In this document: piece by piece, positions 7,810 through 16,051 of the stretch
Position numbering within the stretch: position 1 is the first letter of the stretch
How the letters are laid out: each line of letters opens with the position of its first letter
Origin: Actinomycetota bacterium
GTDB lineage: Bacteria; Actinomycetota; Thermoleophilia; Gaiellales; Gaiellaceae
Direction of reading: 5' to 3'
Assembly (NCBI GenBank): GCA_013696185.1
Contig: JACCZA010000266.1
Coordinates: 1-21,979 of the forward strand
Length of the DNA: 21,979 nucleotides
The notes under the pieces: generated by a model
What the model saw: only the letters and a program-made list of their open reading frames with translations
The model's database searches: none
What the model was told of the DNA's origin: nothing
Made by a program: the position numbers and the translations under genes

Positions 7810-8333
7810 GCGCGTCCCTTCAGGAGCTGCTCGAGGGCGGATTCGAGGCCGGCGTCGCCGGTCTCACGGATCTCGAGCGGCAGCCCGAGCCGCTCGGCGG
7901 CGGCCTCGGCGCGGAGCCGCAGGCGCGGCGTCGGGTCCTGGGCGAGCCAGACGACGCGCTCGTAGTGGCGGAAGTAGTCGTCGCGCAGCTCCGGGTACCG
8001 GTCGAGGCCGAGGCCCGTCCAGACGAGGCGATCGAAGGCACGCACGAGGAAGTCGGTCAGGTAGTAGGTGCCGCGCTCGTGCTCCATCCCGCCGAAGAGC
8101 TCGTAGCAGTCGGCCCCCGGGAGCCTCGGCAGACCGGCGAGCGCTCCGCGGGTGCCGCAGTCGGCATAGGCGACGACGTCTCCTCCGGCTGCGTCGACAG
8201 CCGCGCGGATCCGCTCCGGGCGGTTGTGCAGCTCGGGCGGCAGAGGCCGCACTTGGACGTCCCACCCGCGCCGCTGCGCGATCCGGTCGATGTGGAGCGC
8301 CAGGGCACCACAGGCAGCGATCACGGTCGTCAT
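7803..8333 (-). CDS. DUF1638 domain protein, function unknown, in corrinoid methyltransferase operon
   Basis: A 176-residue soluble protein matching the DUF1638 pattern. It has an N-terminal ACGALALHIDRI (7-18), LPPELHNRPERI (31-42), AYADCGTRGALAGLPRL (55-71) and GADCYELFGGMEHERG (73-88). Cys8, Cys59 and Cys76 with His36 and His85 are candidate metal or corrinoid ligands. DUF1638 proteins are known from methanogens and from bacteria with methylamine-type methyltransferases, but no activity is assigned that I can cite. The ATG at 8333 overlaps the reactivase stop as ATGA, and its end overlaps MttB by 7 bases. The gene therefore sits exactly between the reactivating ATPase and the methyltransferase. 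A role in corrinoid loading, metal supply or amine binding is inference. Confidence 0.85.
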   Translation of the reverse strand: MTTVIAACGALALHIDRIAQRRGWDVQVRPLPPELHNRPERIRAAVDAAGGDVVAYADCGTRGALAGLPRLPGADCYELFGGMEHERGTYYLTDFLVRAFDRLVWTGLGLDRYPELRDDYFRHYERVVWLAQDPTPRLRLRAEAAAERLGLPLEIRETGDAGLESALEQLLKGRAC

Positions 8334-10156
8334 CCGGGGAACGCCAGCTGATCGATGAAGAGGTCGTTGAAGTCGCCGCGGCCCGAGAGCTCGACGTAGT
8401 CGACCTCGTCGAGGACGGCCTGGGCGGCGGCGCGCTCGGTCACGGACAGGGCGGCGATCTTCGCGCCCTCGCCCGCGACGTTTCCCGCTGCGACGATCCG
8501 TGCCAGCGGCAGCCGCGGCACGAGGCCGATCTTGACCGCGCTCGCCGCGGTCAGGTACGAGCCGAACGAGCCGCCGAGGAGCACCTGCGAGAGGTCGGAC
8601 GGGTCGACGCCGAGGTCCTTGCAGAGAATCGTCCAGCCGGTCGCGATCGACGCCTTCGCGAACTGGAGCTCGCGCACGTCGCGCTGCGACAGGAAGATGT
8701 CCTCGGAGAGGTAGTAGACGTTCTCCTCGCCGATCTTGGCGAGCCGCTCCGAGGAGCCGAGGACGAACCTGCCCGAGCGGTCGAGGATGCCGGCGCCGAG
8801 GAGCTCGGCGACGGCGTCGACGAGCCCCGAGCCGCACAGGCCGACAGGCGCGACGTCGCCGATCACCGCGAGCTGCACCTCTCCGTCCACGATCTTCACG
8901 CCCTCGATCGCGCCCTCCGCGGCGCGCATGCCGCACCGGATCTGCGCCGCCTCGAAGGCCGGGCCGGCGGGCGCCGCGGTCGCGAGCGCGCGGGCCGAGG
9001 ACCCGAGCACCATCTCCGAGTTCGTGCCGACGTCGATGAAGAGCCGTACGCGCCGGTCGAGCGTCAGCCCGGTCGCGAGCACGCCGGCGACGATGTCGGG
9101 ACCGACGTACGCGCCGAGCGCCGGGAAGAGCACCGCCGGGGCGCGCTCGTGGACGTGGACGCCGAGATCGGCAGCCCGTGCCTCGGGGAGCCTCCGGGCG
9201 GCGATCGTGAACGGCGCCATCGAGAGCGGCTCGGGGTCGATGCCGAGCGCGAGCTGGATCATCGTGACGTTGCCGGCCACGACGATCTCGTACACCTCCG
9301 CGGTGCCGACTCCCGCTTCCTCGCACACCTCGCGCGTCAGCTGCATGAGCGTCTCGTGCGCCCGATCGCCGAGGACGCCGAGCGCCTCCGGGTCGAGCAT
9401 CGTGGCGCTGATGCGCGAGATCACGTCCGCGCCGAACGGCTGCTGCGCGTTCAGCATCGAGCGCACGGCCACGGGCTGGCCCGTCTCGAGGTCGAGCAGC
9501 GTGGCGACGACCGTGGTCGTGCCGAGGTCGAACGCGATCGCGTGGCGTCGGAGCGCCGTGTTCCCCGGCTCGACGTCGACGAGGACGTCGTCGACGAGCA
9601 CGGCGGTCACCTTCCAGTCGGCCTCGCGCAGCGTCCTGCCGAGGCTGCGGACGAGGTCGAGCGGCACGCGGGGCTCGACGTCGTCCATCGCCTGGAGCAC
9701 GCGCTCGAGGTCGGACGTCTGGTCCTCGAGCGTCGGCTCGGTCAGCTCCAGGTAGCGCTTCTGCACGGCGGGCCGCAGGATCACGTGCCGGCCGACCCCG
9801 ACGAGGGCCGCCTTCGGGCGCGTCTGCAGGGTCGGCACCTCGATCACGAGGGCGGCCTCCGCCGGGGCCCGGCAGGCGAGGCGCCAGCCGGCCCGGAGCT
9901 CGTCGGGCGAGAACGCCCGCAGGTCGACGGACGAGATCGGCTGCTCGCCGGAGGCGACGCGCACCTTGCACTTCTTGCAGGTGCCGTGCCCGCCGCAGGT
10001 CGAGTCGATCGCGACCCCGTTCCAGCTCGCCCCGTCGAACAGGGTCGTGCCGGTCGGCACCCGCGTCTCCTTCGTGGCCCCCTCGGCCTGCTTGAAGACG
10101 AGCCGGACCCGGTCCGGGTGCACCTCGGCGAGCACGGGTTCCGCCGTCGCGCTCAA
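8330..10156 (-). CDS. RamA-like Fe-S/ASKHA ATPase that reactivates corrinoid proteins
   Basis: Reduces Co(II) corrinoid, the inactive form arising by accidental oxidation, back to Co(I) at the expense of ATP. The 608-residue product begins with a ferredoxin-like [2Fe-2S] domain (Cys54, Cys60, Cys63 in STCGGHGTCKKCK, and Cys95 in WRLACRAP). A linker region and the DUF4445 ASKHA fold follow, with AFDLGTTTVVATLLD (208-222), VVAGNVTMIQLALG, FIDVGTNSEMVLG (373-385), GLCGSGLVDAVAELL and VLLGGSFGSYL (525-535). The layout is that of bacterial RACo/RamA-type reactivases. The start is taken as TTG at 10156, which overlaps the upstream stop as TTGA; a GTG at 10135 is an alternative. The open frame further upstream lies inside the methyltransferase gene and is not protein-like. 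Confidence 0.92.
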   Translation of the reverse strand: MSATAEPVLAEVHPDRVRLVFKQAEGATKETRVPTGTTLFDGASWNGVAIDSTCGGHGTCKKCKVRVASGEQPISSVDLRAFSPDELRAGWRLACRAPAEAALVIEVPTLQTRPKAALVGVGRHVILRPAVQKRYLELTEPTLEDQTSDLERVLQAMDDVEPRVPLDLVRSLGRTLREADWKVTAVLVDDVLVDVEPGNTALRRHAIAFDLGTTTVVATLLDLETGQPVAVRSMLNAQQPFGADVISRISATMLDPEALGVLGDRAHETLMQLTREVCEEAGVGTAEVYEIVVAGNVTMIQLALGIDPEPLSMAPFTIAARRLPEARAADLGVHVHERAPAVLFPALGAYVGPDIVAGVLATGLTLDRRVRLFIDVGTNSEMVLGSSARALATAAPAGPAFEAAQIRCGMRAAEGAIEGVKIVDGEVQLAVIGDVAPVGLCGSGLVDAVAELLGAGILDRSGRFVLGSSERLAKIGEENVYYLSEDIFLSQRDVRELQFAKASIATGWTILCKDLGVDPSDLSQVLLGGSFGSYLTAASAVKIGLVPRLPLARIVAAGNVAGEGAKIAALSVTERAAAQAVLDEVDYVELSGRGDFNDLFIDQLAFPG

Positions 10157-11010
10157 GCCGCCGCGGCCGCCTGCTTGCGCCGGTAGGCCGCGATCCAGCT
10201 CGCGCCCCACTCGTCGTGGCCGAGCAGGAAGTCCGTCGCCCGCACCGCCTCGACGATCCCCTCCGAGCGGGCGTCCATGATCGCGCTCGTCAGGCCGTGG
10301 CTCGCCGCGAGCGCGAGGAACGCGCCGCCGAGCGTCTCGCGCCCGGGCAGCCCGAACGACGTGTTCGAGGCGCCGCAGGTCATGTTCACGCCGAGCTCCT
10401 CCCGGATCAGGCGGACCGTCTCGACGAAGAGCGTGACCGCGTTCGGCAGGGCGCCGACCGGCATCGCGAGCGGGTCGATCAGGACGTCCTCGGGAGGGAT
10501 CCCGTGATCGCCTGCCGCCGAGACGATCTTGCGCGCGACCTCGAGCCGCCGCTCGGGCTCCATCGGGATCTCGTCGTCGTTGGCGAGGCCGATCACGGCG
10601 GCGCCGTACCTGGCGACGATCGGGAGGATCGCCTCGAGCCGCTCGTCCTCGCCGGTGACAGAGTTGACGAGCGCCTTTCCCCGGTAGGCGCCGAGCCCCG
10701 CCTCGAGCGCCTCGATCACGGAAGAGTCGATGCAGAGGGGCAGGTCGGTCAGCCCCTGGACGAGCGGGATTGCCTGGCGCATCAGCTCGACCTCGTCCGC
10801 CAGCGGGTCGCCGACGTTGACGTCGAGCATGTCCGCGCCGCCCGCGACCTGCTGGGCGACGTCGACCTCGATGCGCGAGAGGTCGCCCTGCTGCAGCTCC
10901 GCCTGGAAGGCCTTCCGGCCGGTCGGGTTGATGCGCTCGCCGATCACGCAGAACGGGCGCTCCGGGCCGATCACGACGGTCTTAGACGACGACTCGAGGA
11001 CGGTCTCCAC
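10153..11010 (-). CDS. Methyltetrahydrofolate:corrinoid methyltransferase (pterin-binding family)
   Basis: Transfers a methyl group between the corrinoid protein and THF; in MtgA/AcsE/MtvA-type enzymes the fold is a dihydropteroate-synthase-like TIM barrel. The 285-residue product shows pterin-site motifs: GERINPTG (24-31), DVNVGDPLADE (63-73), CIDSS (93-97), LVNSVTGE (114-121), IDPLAMPVG (178-186) and the catalytic-loop CGASNTSFGLPGR (212-224). In this operon it would run in the direction that makes methyl-THF from betaine-derived methyl groups. The GTG at 11010 has GGGAGATGA just upstream, inside the 29-base overlap with the metF tail, so the two genes are tightly coupled. Confidence 0.93.
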   Translation of the reverse strand: METVLESSSKTVVIGPERPFCVIGERINPTGRKAFQAELQQGDLSRIEVDVAQQVAGGADMLDVNVGDPLADEVELMRQAIPLVQGLTDLPLCIDSSVIEALEAGLGAYRGKALVNSVTGEDERLEAILPIVARYGAAVIGLANDDEIPMEPERRLEVARKIVSAAGDHGIPPEDVLIDPLAMPVGALPNAVTLFVETVRLIREELGVNMTCGASNTSFGLPGRETLGGAFLALAASHGLTSAIMDARSEGIVEAVRATDFLLGHDEWGASWIAAYRRKQAAAAA

Positions 11011-11920
11011 TCATCTCCCTTTCCTCGCGGGTGGCTATTCCCAGTCGGAGGCAGAGCCGCGCGATGCCAGCCTCCCGGCGAAAGCTGATCAGGTGCAGCC
11101 CGCGCACCCCGGGCAGGCTGAGCGCGTGGTCTGCGAGCTCGCAGGCGACCTCGAAGCACTCGGCCTCGGGATCGGCGGCGCTCTCGCACCGCGCGATCAG
11201 CTCGGCGGGAACCGAGATCCCCGGCACCCTCTCGTCGACGAAGCGCAGGGCCTTCGGCGAGCGCACGAGGCAGATCGAGGGGAGGATCGCCGCCTGCTCG
11301 GCCAGGCCCGTGGCGACTGCCTGCGCCATGAAGCGCTCGAGCGGCTCGCGCTCGAAGCCGACCTGCAGCTGGAGGAAGCGGGCTCCGGCGCGCACCTTCT
11401 TGAGCGCTCGGGCGACGCGGTGGTCGACGGGAGGCGCCGCGGGATTCTCGACAGCTCCCAGGAAGAGGTGCGGGGCAGGGTCGATCGCACGGCCGGAGAG
11501 ATAGCGGCCGCCGGCGAGCGCGGACGCCGTCACGAGCAGCTGGATCGCGTCGAGGTCGAAGACGCGGCGCGTCTCGGGCTCGTCACCCGCGGTGACGTCG
11601 TCGCCGGTCAGGCAGCAGATGTTCTCGATCCCGTGCAGCGCGGCGCCGGCGATCTCGGCCTCGAGCGCGAGGCGGTTGCGGTCGCGGCAGACGAGCTGCA
11701 TCACCGGCTCCATGCCGAGCTGCTTGAGCGCGATCGCGACCGCGAGCGGCGAGGCATGAGCATGGGCGGCGGTGTTGTCGGTGGCGTTGACGGCGTCGAC
11801 CCACTCCTCGTACGGGGCGAAGCGCTCGTGGACGGCGTCGAGCCCGCCGGAGTCGACGGTCAGGAGCTCGGCCGTGAGCACGAGGCGGCCTGCACGGACC
11901 GCCTCCTCAAGTCTCGACAC
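10982..11920 (-). CDS. metF: Methylenetetrahydrofolate reductase, short acetogen-type MetF
   Basis: Flavoprotein interconverting methyl-THF and methylene-THF. The 312-residue TIM-barrel product shows the N-terminal glutamate region (LTAELLTVDSGG, Glu18), NATDN (45-49), QLVCRDRNRLAL (75-86), the folate/flavin loop ICCLTGDD (101-108), LQLQVGFE (183-190) and GLHLISFRRE near the end. It is the only reductase subunit here, and there is no NADH-binding partner. A MetV-like gene immediately upstream overlaps it by 14 bases. The GTG at 11920 has GAGGG upstream. In this operon the likely direction is oxidation of methyl-THF coming from the corrinoid pathway, which needs an electron acceptor that the sequence does not reveal. 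Confidence 0.92.
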   Translation of the reverse strand: MSRLEEAVRAGRLVLTAELLTVDSGGLDAVHERFAPYEEWVDAVNATDNTAAHAHASPLAVAIALKQLGMEPVMQLVCRDRNRLALEAEIAGAALHGIENICCLTGDDVTAGDEPETRRVFDLDAIQLLVTASALAGGRYLSGRAIDPAPHLFLGAVENPAAPPVDHRVARALKKVRAGARFLQLQVGFEREPLERFMAQAVATGLAEQAAILPSICLVRSPKALRFVDERVPGISVPAELIARCESAADPEAECFEVACELADHALSLPGVRGLHLISFRREAGIARLCLRLGIATREEREMSGDRPRVVV

Positions 11921-12256
11921 GCCATCCCTCCGGCACGACGCGATCGCGCTTCGTCACGTAGTTGGCCCAGGAGGACGTGTCCCAGAGGCGGTTGTCCACC
12001 GGTGCGCGGATGTCGTCGAGCTCGTGCGCCCACGGCGTCCTCGGCGCCCGCTCGACAGCCTTCACCCACACGCAGCGCATCTCGGGCTTCACCTCGCAGT
12101 GCCCGTCGGGACGTACGCCGCCACACGGCCCGTTGCGCAGCGTCTTCGGGCAGTTCATCGGGCACGTCATGCCGGTCGAGTGCAGCACGCACTGGCCGCA
12201 CATCTGGCAGCCGAAGACCGGCTTCTTGACGGCGGCCTCGATCAGCGCGAGCGGCT

Positions 12257-12260
<4 letters not shown>
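11907..12260 (-). CDS. metV: MetV-like methylenetetrahydrofolate reductase C-terminal/zinc-binding protein
   Basis: A 117-residue cysteine-rich protein corresponding to the separate C-terminal domain known as MetV in acetogens, where it forms a complex with MetF. Eight cysteines are seen: C18, C21 and C24 in GCQMCGQC, C33 and C37 in MTCPMNCP, C46 in LRNGPCGG, and C55 and C63. The order and the GPCGG motif fit the MTHFR_C family. The TTG start at 12260 overlaps the corrinoid gene stop as TTGA. It is the only standard start in frame before the conserved cysteine block, which supports TTG use. It overlaps metF by 14 bases. Whether the cysteines hold zinc or an Fe-S cluster cannot be read from sequence. 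Confidence 0.88.
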
Positions 12261-12918
<658 letters not shown>

Positions 12919-12922
<4 letters not shown>

Positions 12923-13635
12923 GCGGCACCTCGCTGGTCGTGATTGCCGAGCCGCGTCGAGACGAGCCGGGCCTGCTCGAGCAGAGCGGGCACGAGCTCG
13001 GCGATGCGGTCGCGGGCGAGCCTGATCGTCGGCCCGGAGATGGAGAGGGCGGCCACGGCGTCGCCGCCGGTGTCGAAGACGGGGGCCGCGACCGCGGACA
13101 GCCCCTGCTCGAGCTCGTCGACGGCGGTCGCGAAGCCGCGGCGGCGGATCGCCTGCGCCTCGCGCGTCTGCGGTCGGGACGGGCCGAAGGCGCGCAGCAC
13201 CTTGCCGTTCGCGCTCACCTCGTAGGGCACGCGGCGGCCGATCCAGTTCGTGCCGCCGACGAAGTGGCGCGATTCCTCCTGCGCGAGGTGCTCGACACCG
13301 AGCGACGACGGGACGCCGAGGTTGACGGTCTCGCCCGAGAGCGTGGCGAGCGTGCGCAGCGCCGGCGTCGCGAGCTCCACGAGACTCGCGCCGGCGTCGC
13401 GGTGCGCGAACCGCAGGAGCACCGGGCCGGGCGAGAAGCGGCGATCGCCCGCCCGGTGGAGGAGGCCCCGGCGCTCGAGGGCGCCGACGAGCCGCGAGGT
13501 CGTGCTCTTCGGGAGCCCCGAGCTGCTCGAGAGCTCACCGACGCCGAGCGGGTGCGTCGACTCGACCACGCTGACGAGTAACGCCGCAGCGCGATCGATC
13601 GCTTGCGTCCCCGCCTCGGCCACTGGCGCCCACAT
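12919..13635 (-). CDS. IclR-family transcriptional regulator of the methyltransferase operon
   Basis: A 238-residue regulator with an N-terminal winged helix-turn-helix (about 12-75, including GVGELSSSSGLPKSTTSRLV) and a C-terminal IclR effector domain (about 85-230, with VPYEVSANGKVLRAF, GLSAVAAPVFD and AALSISGPT). It is the first gene of the unit and overlaps the corrinoid gene by 4 bases, so it is likely its local regulator and probably autoregulated. The ATG at 13635 lies within the predicted -10 element. A GTG four codons later (13623) would fit a leaderless or nearly leaderless transcript and may be the true start, giving 234 residues. Effector unknown; a betaine-type amine is a guess from context. 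Confidence 0.9.
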
Positions 13636-13653
13636 TGTGGGACACGAGTCCCA
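13629..13653. promoter_or_regulatory. Overlapping inverted repeats, candidate IclR operator
   Basis: Two perfect 6-bp inverted repeats interlock here: CCCACA-T-TGTGGG (13629-13641) and TGGGAC-ACGA-GTCCCA (13638-13653). They cover the -10 element and most of the promoter spacer, a position suited to repression by the adjacent IclR protein. Binding by IclR is inference. Confidence 0.55.
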
Positions 13654-13663
13654 CGCTTGTCAA
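13634..13663 (-). promoter_or_regulatory. Candidate promoter of the IclR-methyltransferase operon
   Basis: On the minus strand a perfect -35 TTGACA (13663 to 13658) is followed after 18 bases by CACAAT (13639 to 13634), 4 of 6 matches to the -10 consensus. Transcription would start near 13627, a few bases before a GTG in frame with the regulator. The -35 overlaps the stop codon of the upstream VOC gene. Confidence 0.55.
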
Positions 13664-14094
13664 ACGCGTCGCCTCAGACGCGCGTCCCGTGCGGACACCA
13701 CCTCGAGGCGGAAGCCGTCGGGATCCAGGAAGAAGGTGGCGTAGTAGTCGGGGTGGTACCGCGGCCAGAGCCGCGGCTCGTGCAACACCTCCGCCCCGGC
13801 GGCGACCGCGGCGGCATGCGCCTCGTCGACGTCCCCGGCCGTCGCCACCGTCAGCGCGAGATGGTGGAGCCCCGGCGCGTACAGCTCGAACGCCTGGTCG
13901 GTCCCGGCCTGCCGCAGGCCGAGCGAGCCCGAGCCGACGTCCGGAAAGCGCAGGTAGTGGATCCGCTCGCCCTGCTCACCGTCGAAGAGCGCCGGCTCCT
14001 GCAGGCCGAGCGGCCCGAAGACGGCGGCGTAGAACGCGAGCGAGCGCGGGAGGTCGCGACAGACGAGGTCGACGTGGCCGAGACCGACGAGCAT
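13660..14094 (-). CDS. VOC (glyoxalase/bleomycin resistance) superfamily protein
   Basis: A 144-residue protein with two VOC beta-alpha-beta-beta-beta modules (about 1-62 and 74-135). The first begins GLGHVDLVCRDLPRSLAFY (His7) and the second GLHHLALTVATAGDVDEAH (His77/78). It ends FFLDPDGFRLEVV, where Glu131 is a likely metal ligand. One of the expected metal ligands in module 1 (the position near SGSLGL) is not glutamate, so the metal site may be changed. The ATG at 14094 overlaps the upstream stop by one base (TGATG), making this the last gene of the ETF unit. Family members include lyases, epimerases and dioxygenases; no specific reaction can be assigned. Confidence 0.85.
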   Translation of the reverse strand: MLVGLGHVDLVCRDLPRSLAFYAAVFGPLGLQEPALFDGEQGERIHYLRFPDVGSGSLGLRQAGTDQAFELYAPGLHHLALTVATAGDVDEAHAAAVAAGAEVLHEPRLWPRYHPDYYATFFLDPDGFRLEVVSARDARLRRRV

Positions 14095-16025
14095 CAGGCC
14101 GGGTCGCGCTGCTCGAGGGACTCGGCGAGGAGGGTCGAGACGTCGACGACGCGGAGCTGCTTGCCCAGCGAGCGCACGCCGTCGTCGAGCATCACGGTGC
14201 AGAACGGGCAAGCCACCGCGAGCGTCTCCGCGCCGGTCTCGACAGCCTCGCGCACGCGCTCCTCGTTGATGGGCGAGCCGCGCTCCTCCATCCACATGTG
14301 CGCGCCGCCCGCGCCGCAACAGAACGTGCGCTCGCGGTTGCGCGGCATCTCGACCGGCTCACCGACCGCGGCGACGAGCTGGCGCGGCTCGTCGCGCACG
14401 TCGTTGTGGCGCGCGAGGTAGCACGAGTCGTGGTAGGTGATCTTCGCCTCCCCTGGCACCGGCTCGAGCCTCCCCTCCCGCAGCAGGTCGGCCAGGAGCT
14501 GCGTGTGGTGCATCACCTCGTAGGCGCCCCCGAAGTCGCCGTACTCGTTTCCGAGCGTGTTCAGGCAGTGCGGGCAGCTGGCGACGATCTTCGTCACCCC
14601 CGCGCCGTTCAGCGTCGCGACGTTCTGCTCGGCGTAGGACTGGAAGACGTACTCGTTGCCGATGCGGCGCGCGGGGTCGCCGGTGCAGGCCTCGCGGGCC
14701 CCGAGGATCGCGAAGTCCACCCCTGCCGCCTGGAGGAGCTTCACCGTCGACTCGGCGGCCTGCCGCGCCCGCTCGTCGTACGCGGCGGCGCAGCCGACCC
14801 AGTAGAGGATCTCGGGGGCGGGCTCGCCCTCGTCGATCACCCGCACGCCGAGCTCTTCCGCCCACTGCGCCCGGTCGCCCTGCGGCTTGCCCCACGGATT
14901 GCCGACGCGCTCGACGTCGCGCAGCATCGACTCCGACTCCTGCGGGAAGCTCGACTCCAGCATCACGAGGTTGCGCCGCAGGTCGACGATGTGGTCGACG
15001 TGCTCGATCGAGACGGGGCACTCGTGCACGCACGCGCCGCACGTCACGCAGTCCCACACCGACTGCTCGGGGACGCCGTTGCCGACGATCGGCGACAGGT
15101 CGCCGCCCGCGAGGAGAGCCGGCCCCTCGGCGAGCAACTGATCGCGGATGCCCATGATCAGCAGCTTCGGCGACAGCACCTTGCCGGTCGCGTACGCCGG
15201 GCAGACGTCCTGGCAGCGGCCGCACTCCGTGCAGGAGACGGTGTCGACCATCTCCTTCCAGGTCAGGTCGCCGACGGTGGCGGCGCCGAAGCGCAGCTCG
15301 TCGTCGGGCAGATCGAAGCGCAGCGGCTCGAGCCGGCCGCGCCGCCGCGTGCGCCCGAAGAAGACGTTGACCGCCGCCGTCACGATGTGGAGGTGCTTCG
15401 AGTGCGGCAGGTACGCGAGGAAGCCGAGCACCACGAGCACGTGCGCCCAGACGAAGACGCGCTCGAGGACGCGAGCCCCGCCACCGACGCGGTGGGAGAT
15501 CGCGTTGGAGAGGAACGACCACTGCGCCGGCCATTCGCTGAGCCCGGCGGCGATTCGCGTCGCGTGCCAGCCGAGGAGGGTCAGGACGACCAGCGCGATC
15601 AGCACGAGGATGAAGTCGGCCTCGCGCAGGCGGGAGCCGTGGAAGCGGGCCGGGCGCACGACCTTGCGGATCCAGACCGCCGCGACGACGCCCGCCAGCA
15701 CCGCGAGCACGAAGACGTCGACGAGCAGCATGAACCAGCCCTGCGAGCCCAGCCAGGGGATCGTCCAGTCGCGGTCGATCGCACCGAGCAGCGCCATCGC
15801 GATCGTCGGGAAGAGGACGAGGAAGCCCCAGAAGATGAGCGCGTGCATCGCGCCCGGCACGAGCCGCTGGAAGAGCTTGCGCTGGCCGAGCACGATCACC
15901 GCCTCGTTGCGGACGCGGCCCGCGATGTCGTCGCTGCGGTCGAGCGGCTTGCCCGCCCGCACGAGCCGGACGAGGAAGAGCGCGCGCCGCCCGAAGAGCA
16001 GGCCCGCGACGCCGAGCGCGGCCAC
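14094..16025 (-). CDS. Membrane Fe-S oxidoreductase with CCG domains (EtfD/DgcB-like), ETF:quinone link
   Basis: Probable membrane electron carrier that takes electrons from ETF to the quinone pool. The 643-residue product has an N-terminal membrane part with about five helices (near 3-22, 61-83, 97-119, 136-155, 187-206). Two [4Fe-4S] ferredoxin sites follow (C265/C268/C271/C275 and C326/C329/C332/C336). Then come two cysteine-rich CCG domains (C412, CPHC at 484-487, C535, CCG at 569-571, CPFC at 606-609) as in HdrD/GlpC. The same architecture occurs in actinobacterial EtfD and in DgcB of dimethylglycine catabolism. The frame has no ATG/GTG/TTG near the EtfA stop except the GTG at 16025, 26 bases after it. 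That start slightly shortens the first helix, and a nonstandard upstream start (ATA region) cannot be excluded. It directly follows etfA. Confidence 0.88.
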   Translation of the reverse strand: MAALGVAGLLFGRRALFLVRLVRAGKPLDRSDDIAGRVRNEAVIVLGQRKLFQRLVPGAMHALIFWGFLVLFPTIAMALLGAIDRDWTIPWLGSQGWFMLLVDVFVLAVLAGVVAAVWIRKVVRPARFHGSRLREADFILVLIALVVLTLLGWHATRIAAGLSEWPAQWSFLSNAISHRVGGGARVLERVFVWAHVLVVLGFLAYLPHSKHLHIVTAAVNVFFGRTRRRGRLEPLRFDLPDDELRFGAATVGDLTWKEMVDTVSCTECGRCQDVCPAYATGKVLSPKLLIMGIRDQLLAEGPALLAGGDLSPIVGNGVPEQSVWDCVTCGACVHECPVSIEHVDHIVDLRRNLVMLESSFPQESESMLRDVERVGNPWGKPQGDRAQWAEELGVRVIDEGEPAPEILYWVGCAAAYDERARQAAESTVKLLQAAGVDFAILGAREACTGDPARRIGNEYVFQSYAEQNVATLNGAGVTKIVASCPHCLNTLGNEYGDFGGAYEVMHHTQLLADLLREGRLEPVPGEAKITYHDSCYLARHNDVRDEPRQLVAAVGEPVEMPRNRERTFCCGAGGAHMWMEERGSPINEERVREAVETGAETLAVACPFCTVMLDDGVRSLGKQLRVVDVSTLLAESLEQRDPA

Positions 16026-16051
16026 GAGACCGAGGGCGCCGGCAAGCGTGG

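Noticed and set aside
8334..9971. Long N-terminal extension of the DUF1638 frame
   Set aside because: It is an out-of-frame reading of the reactivase gene. The DUF1638 homology begins at the ATG at 8333.
7535..10186. 883-codon plus-strand open frame
   Set aside because: Antisense to the DUF1638 and reactivase genes, whose products carry clear family motifs. The antisense product has none.
13600..13700. Cobalamin riboswitch before the corrinoid operon
   Set aside because: The gap between the VOC stop and the IclR start is only 24 bases, far too short, and no B12-box-like sequence was seen.
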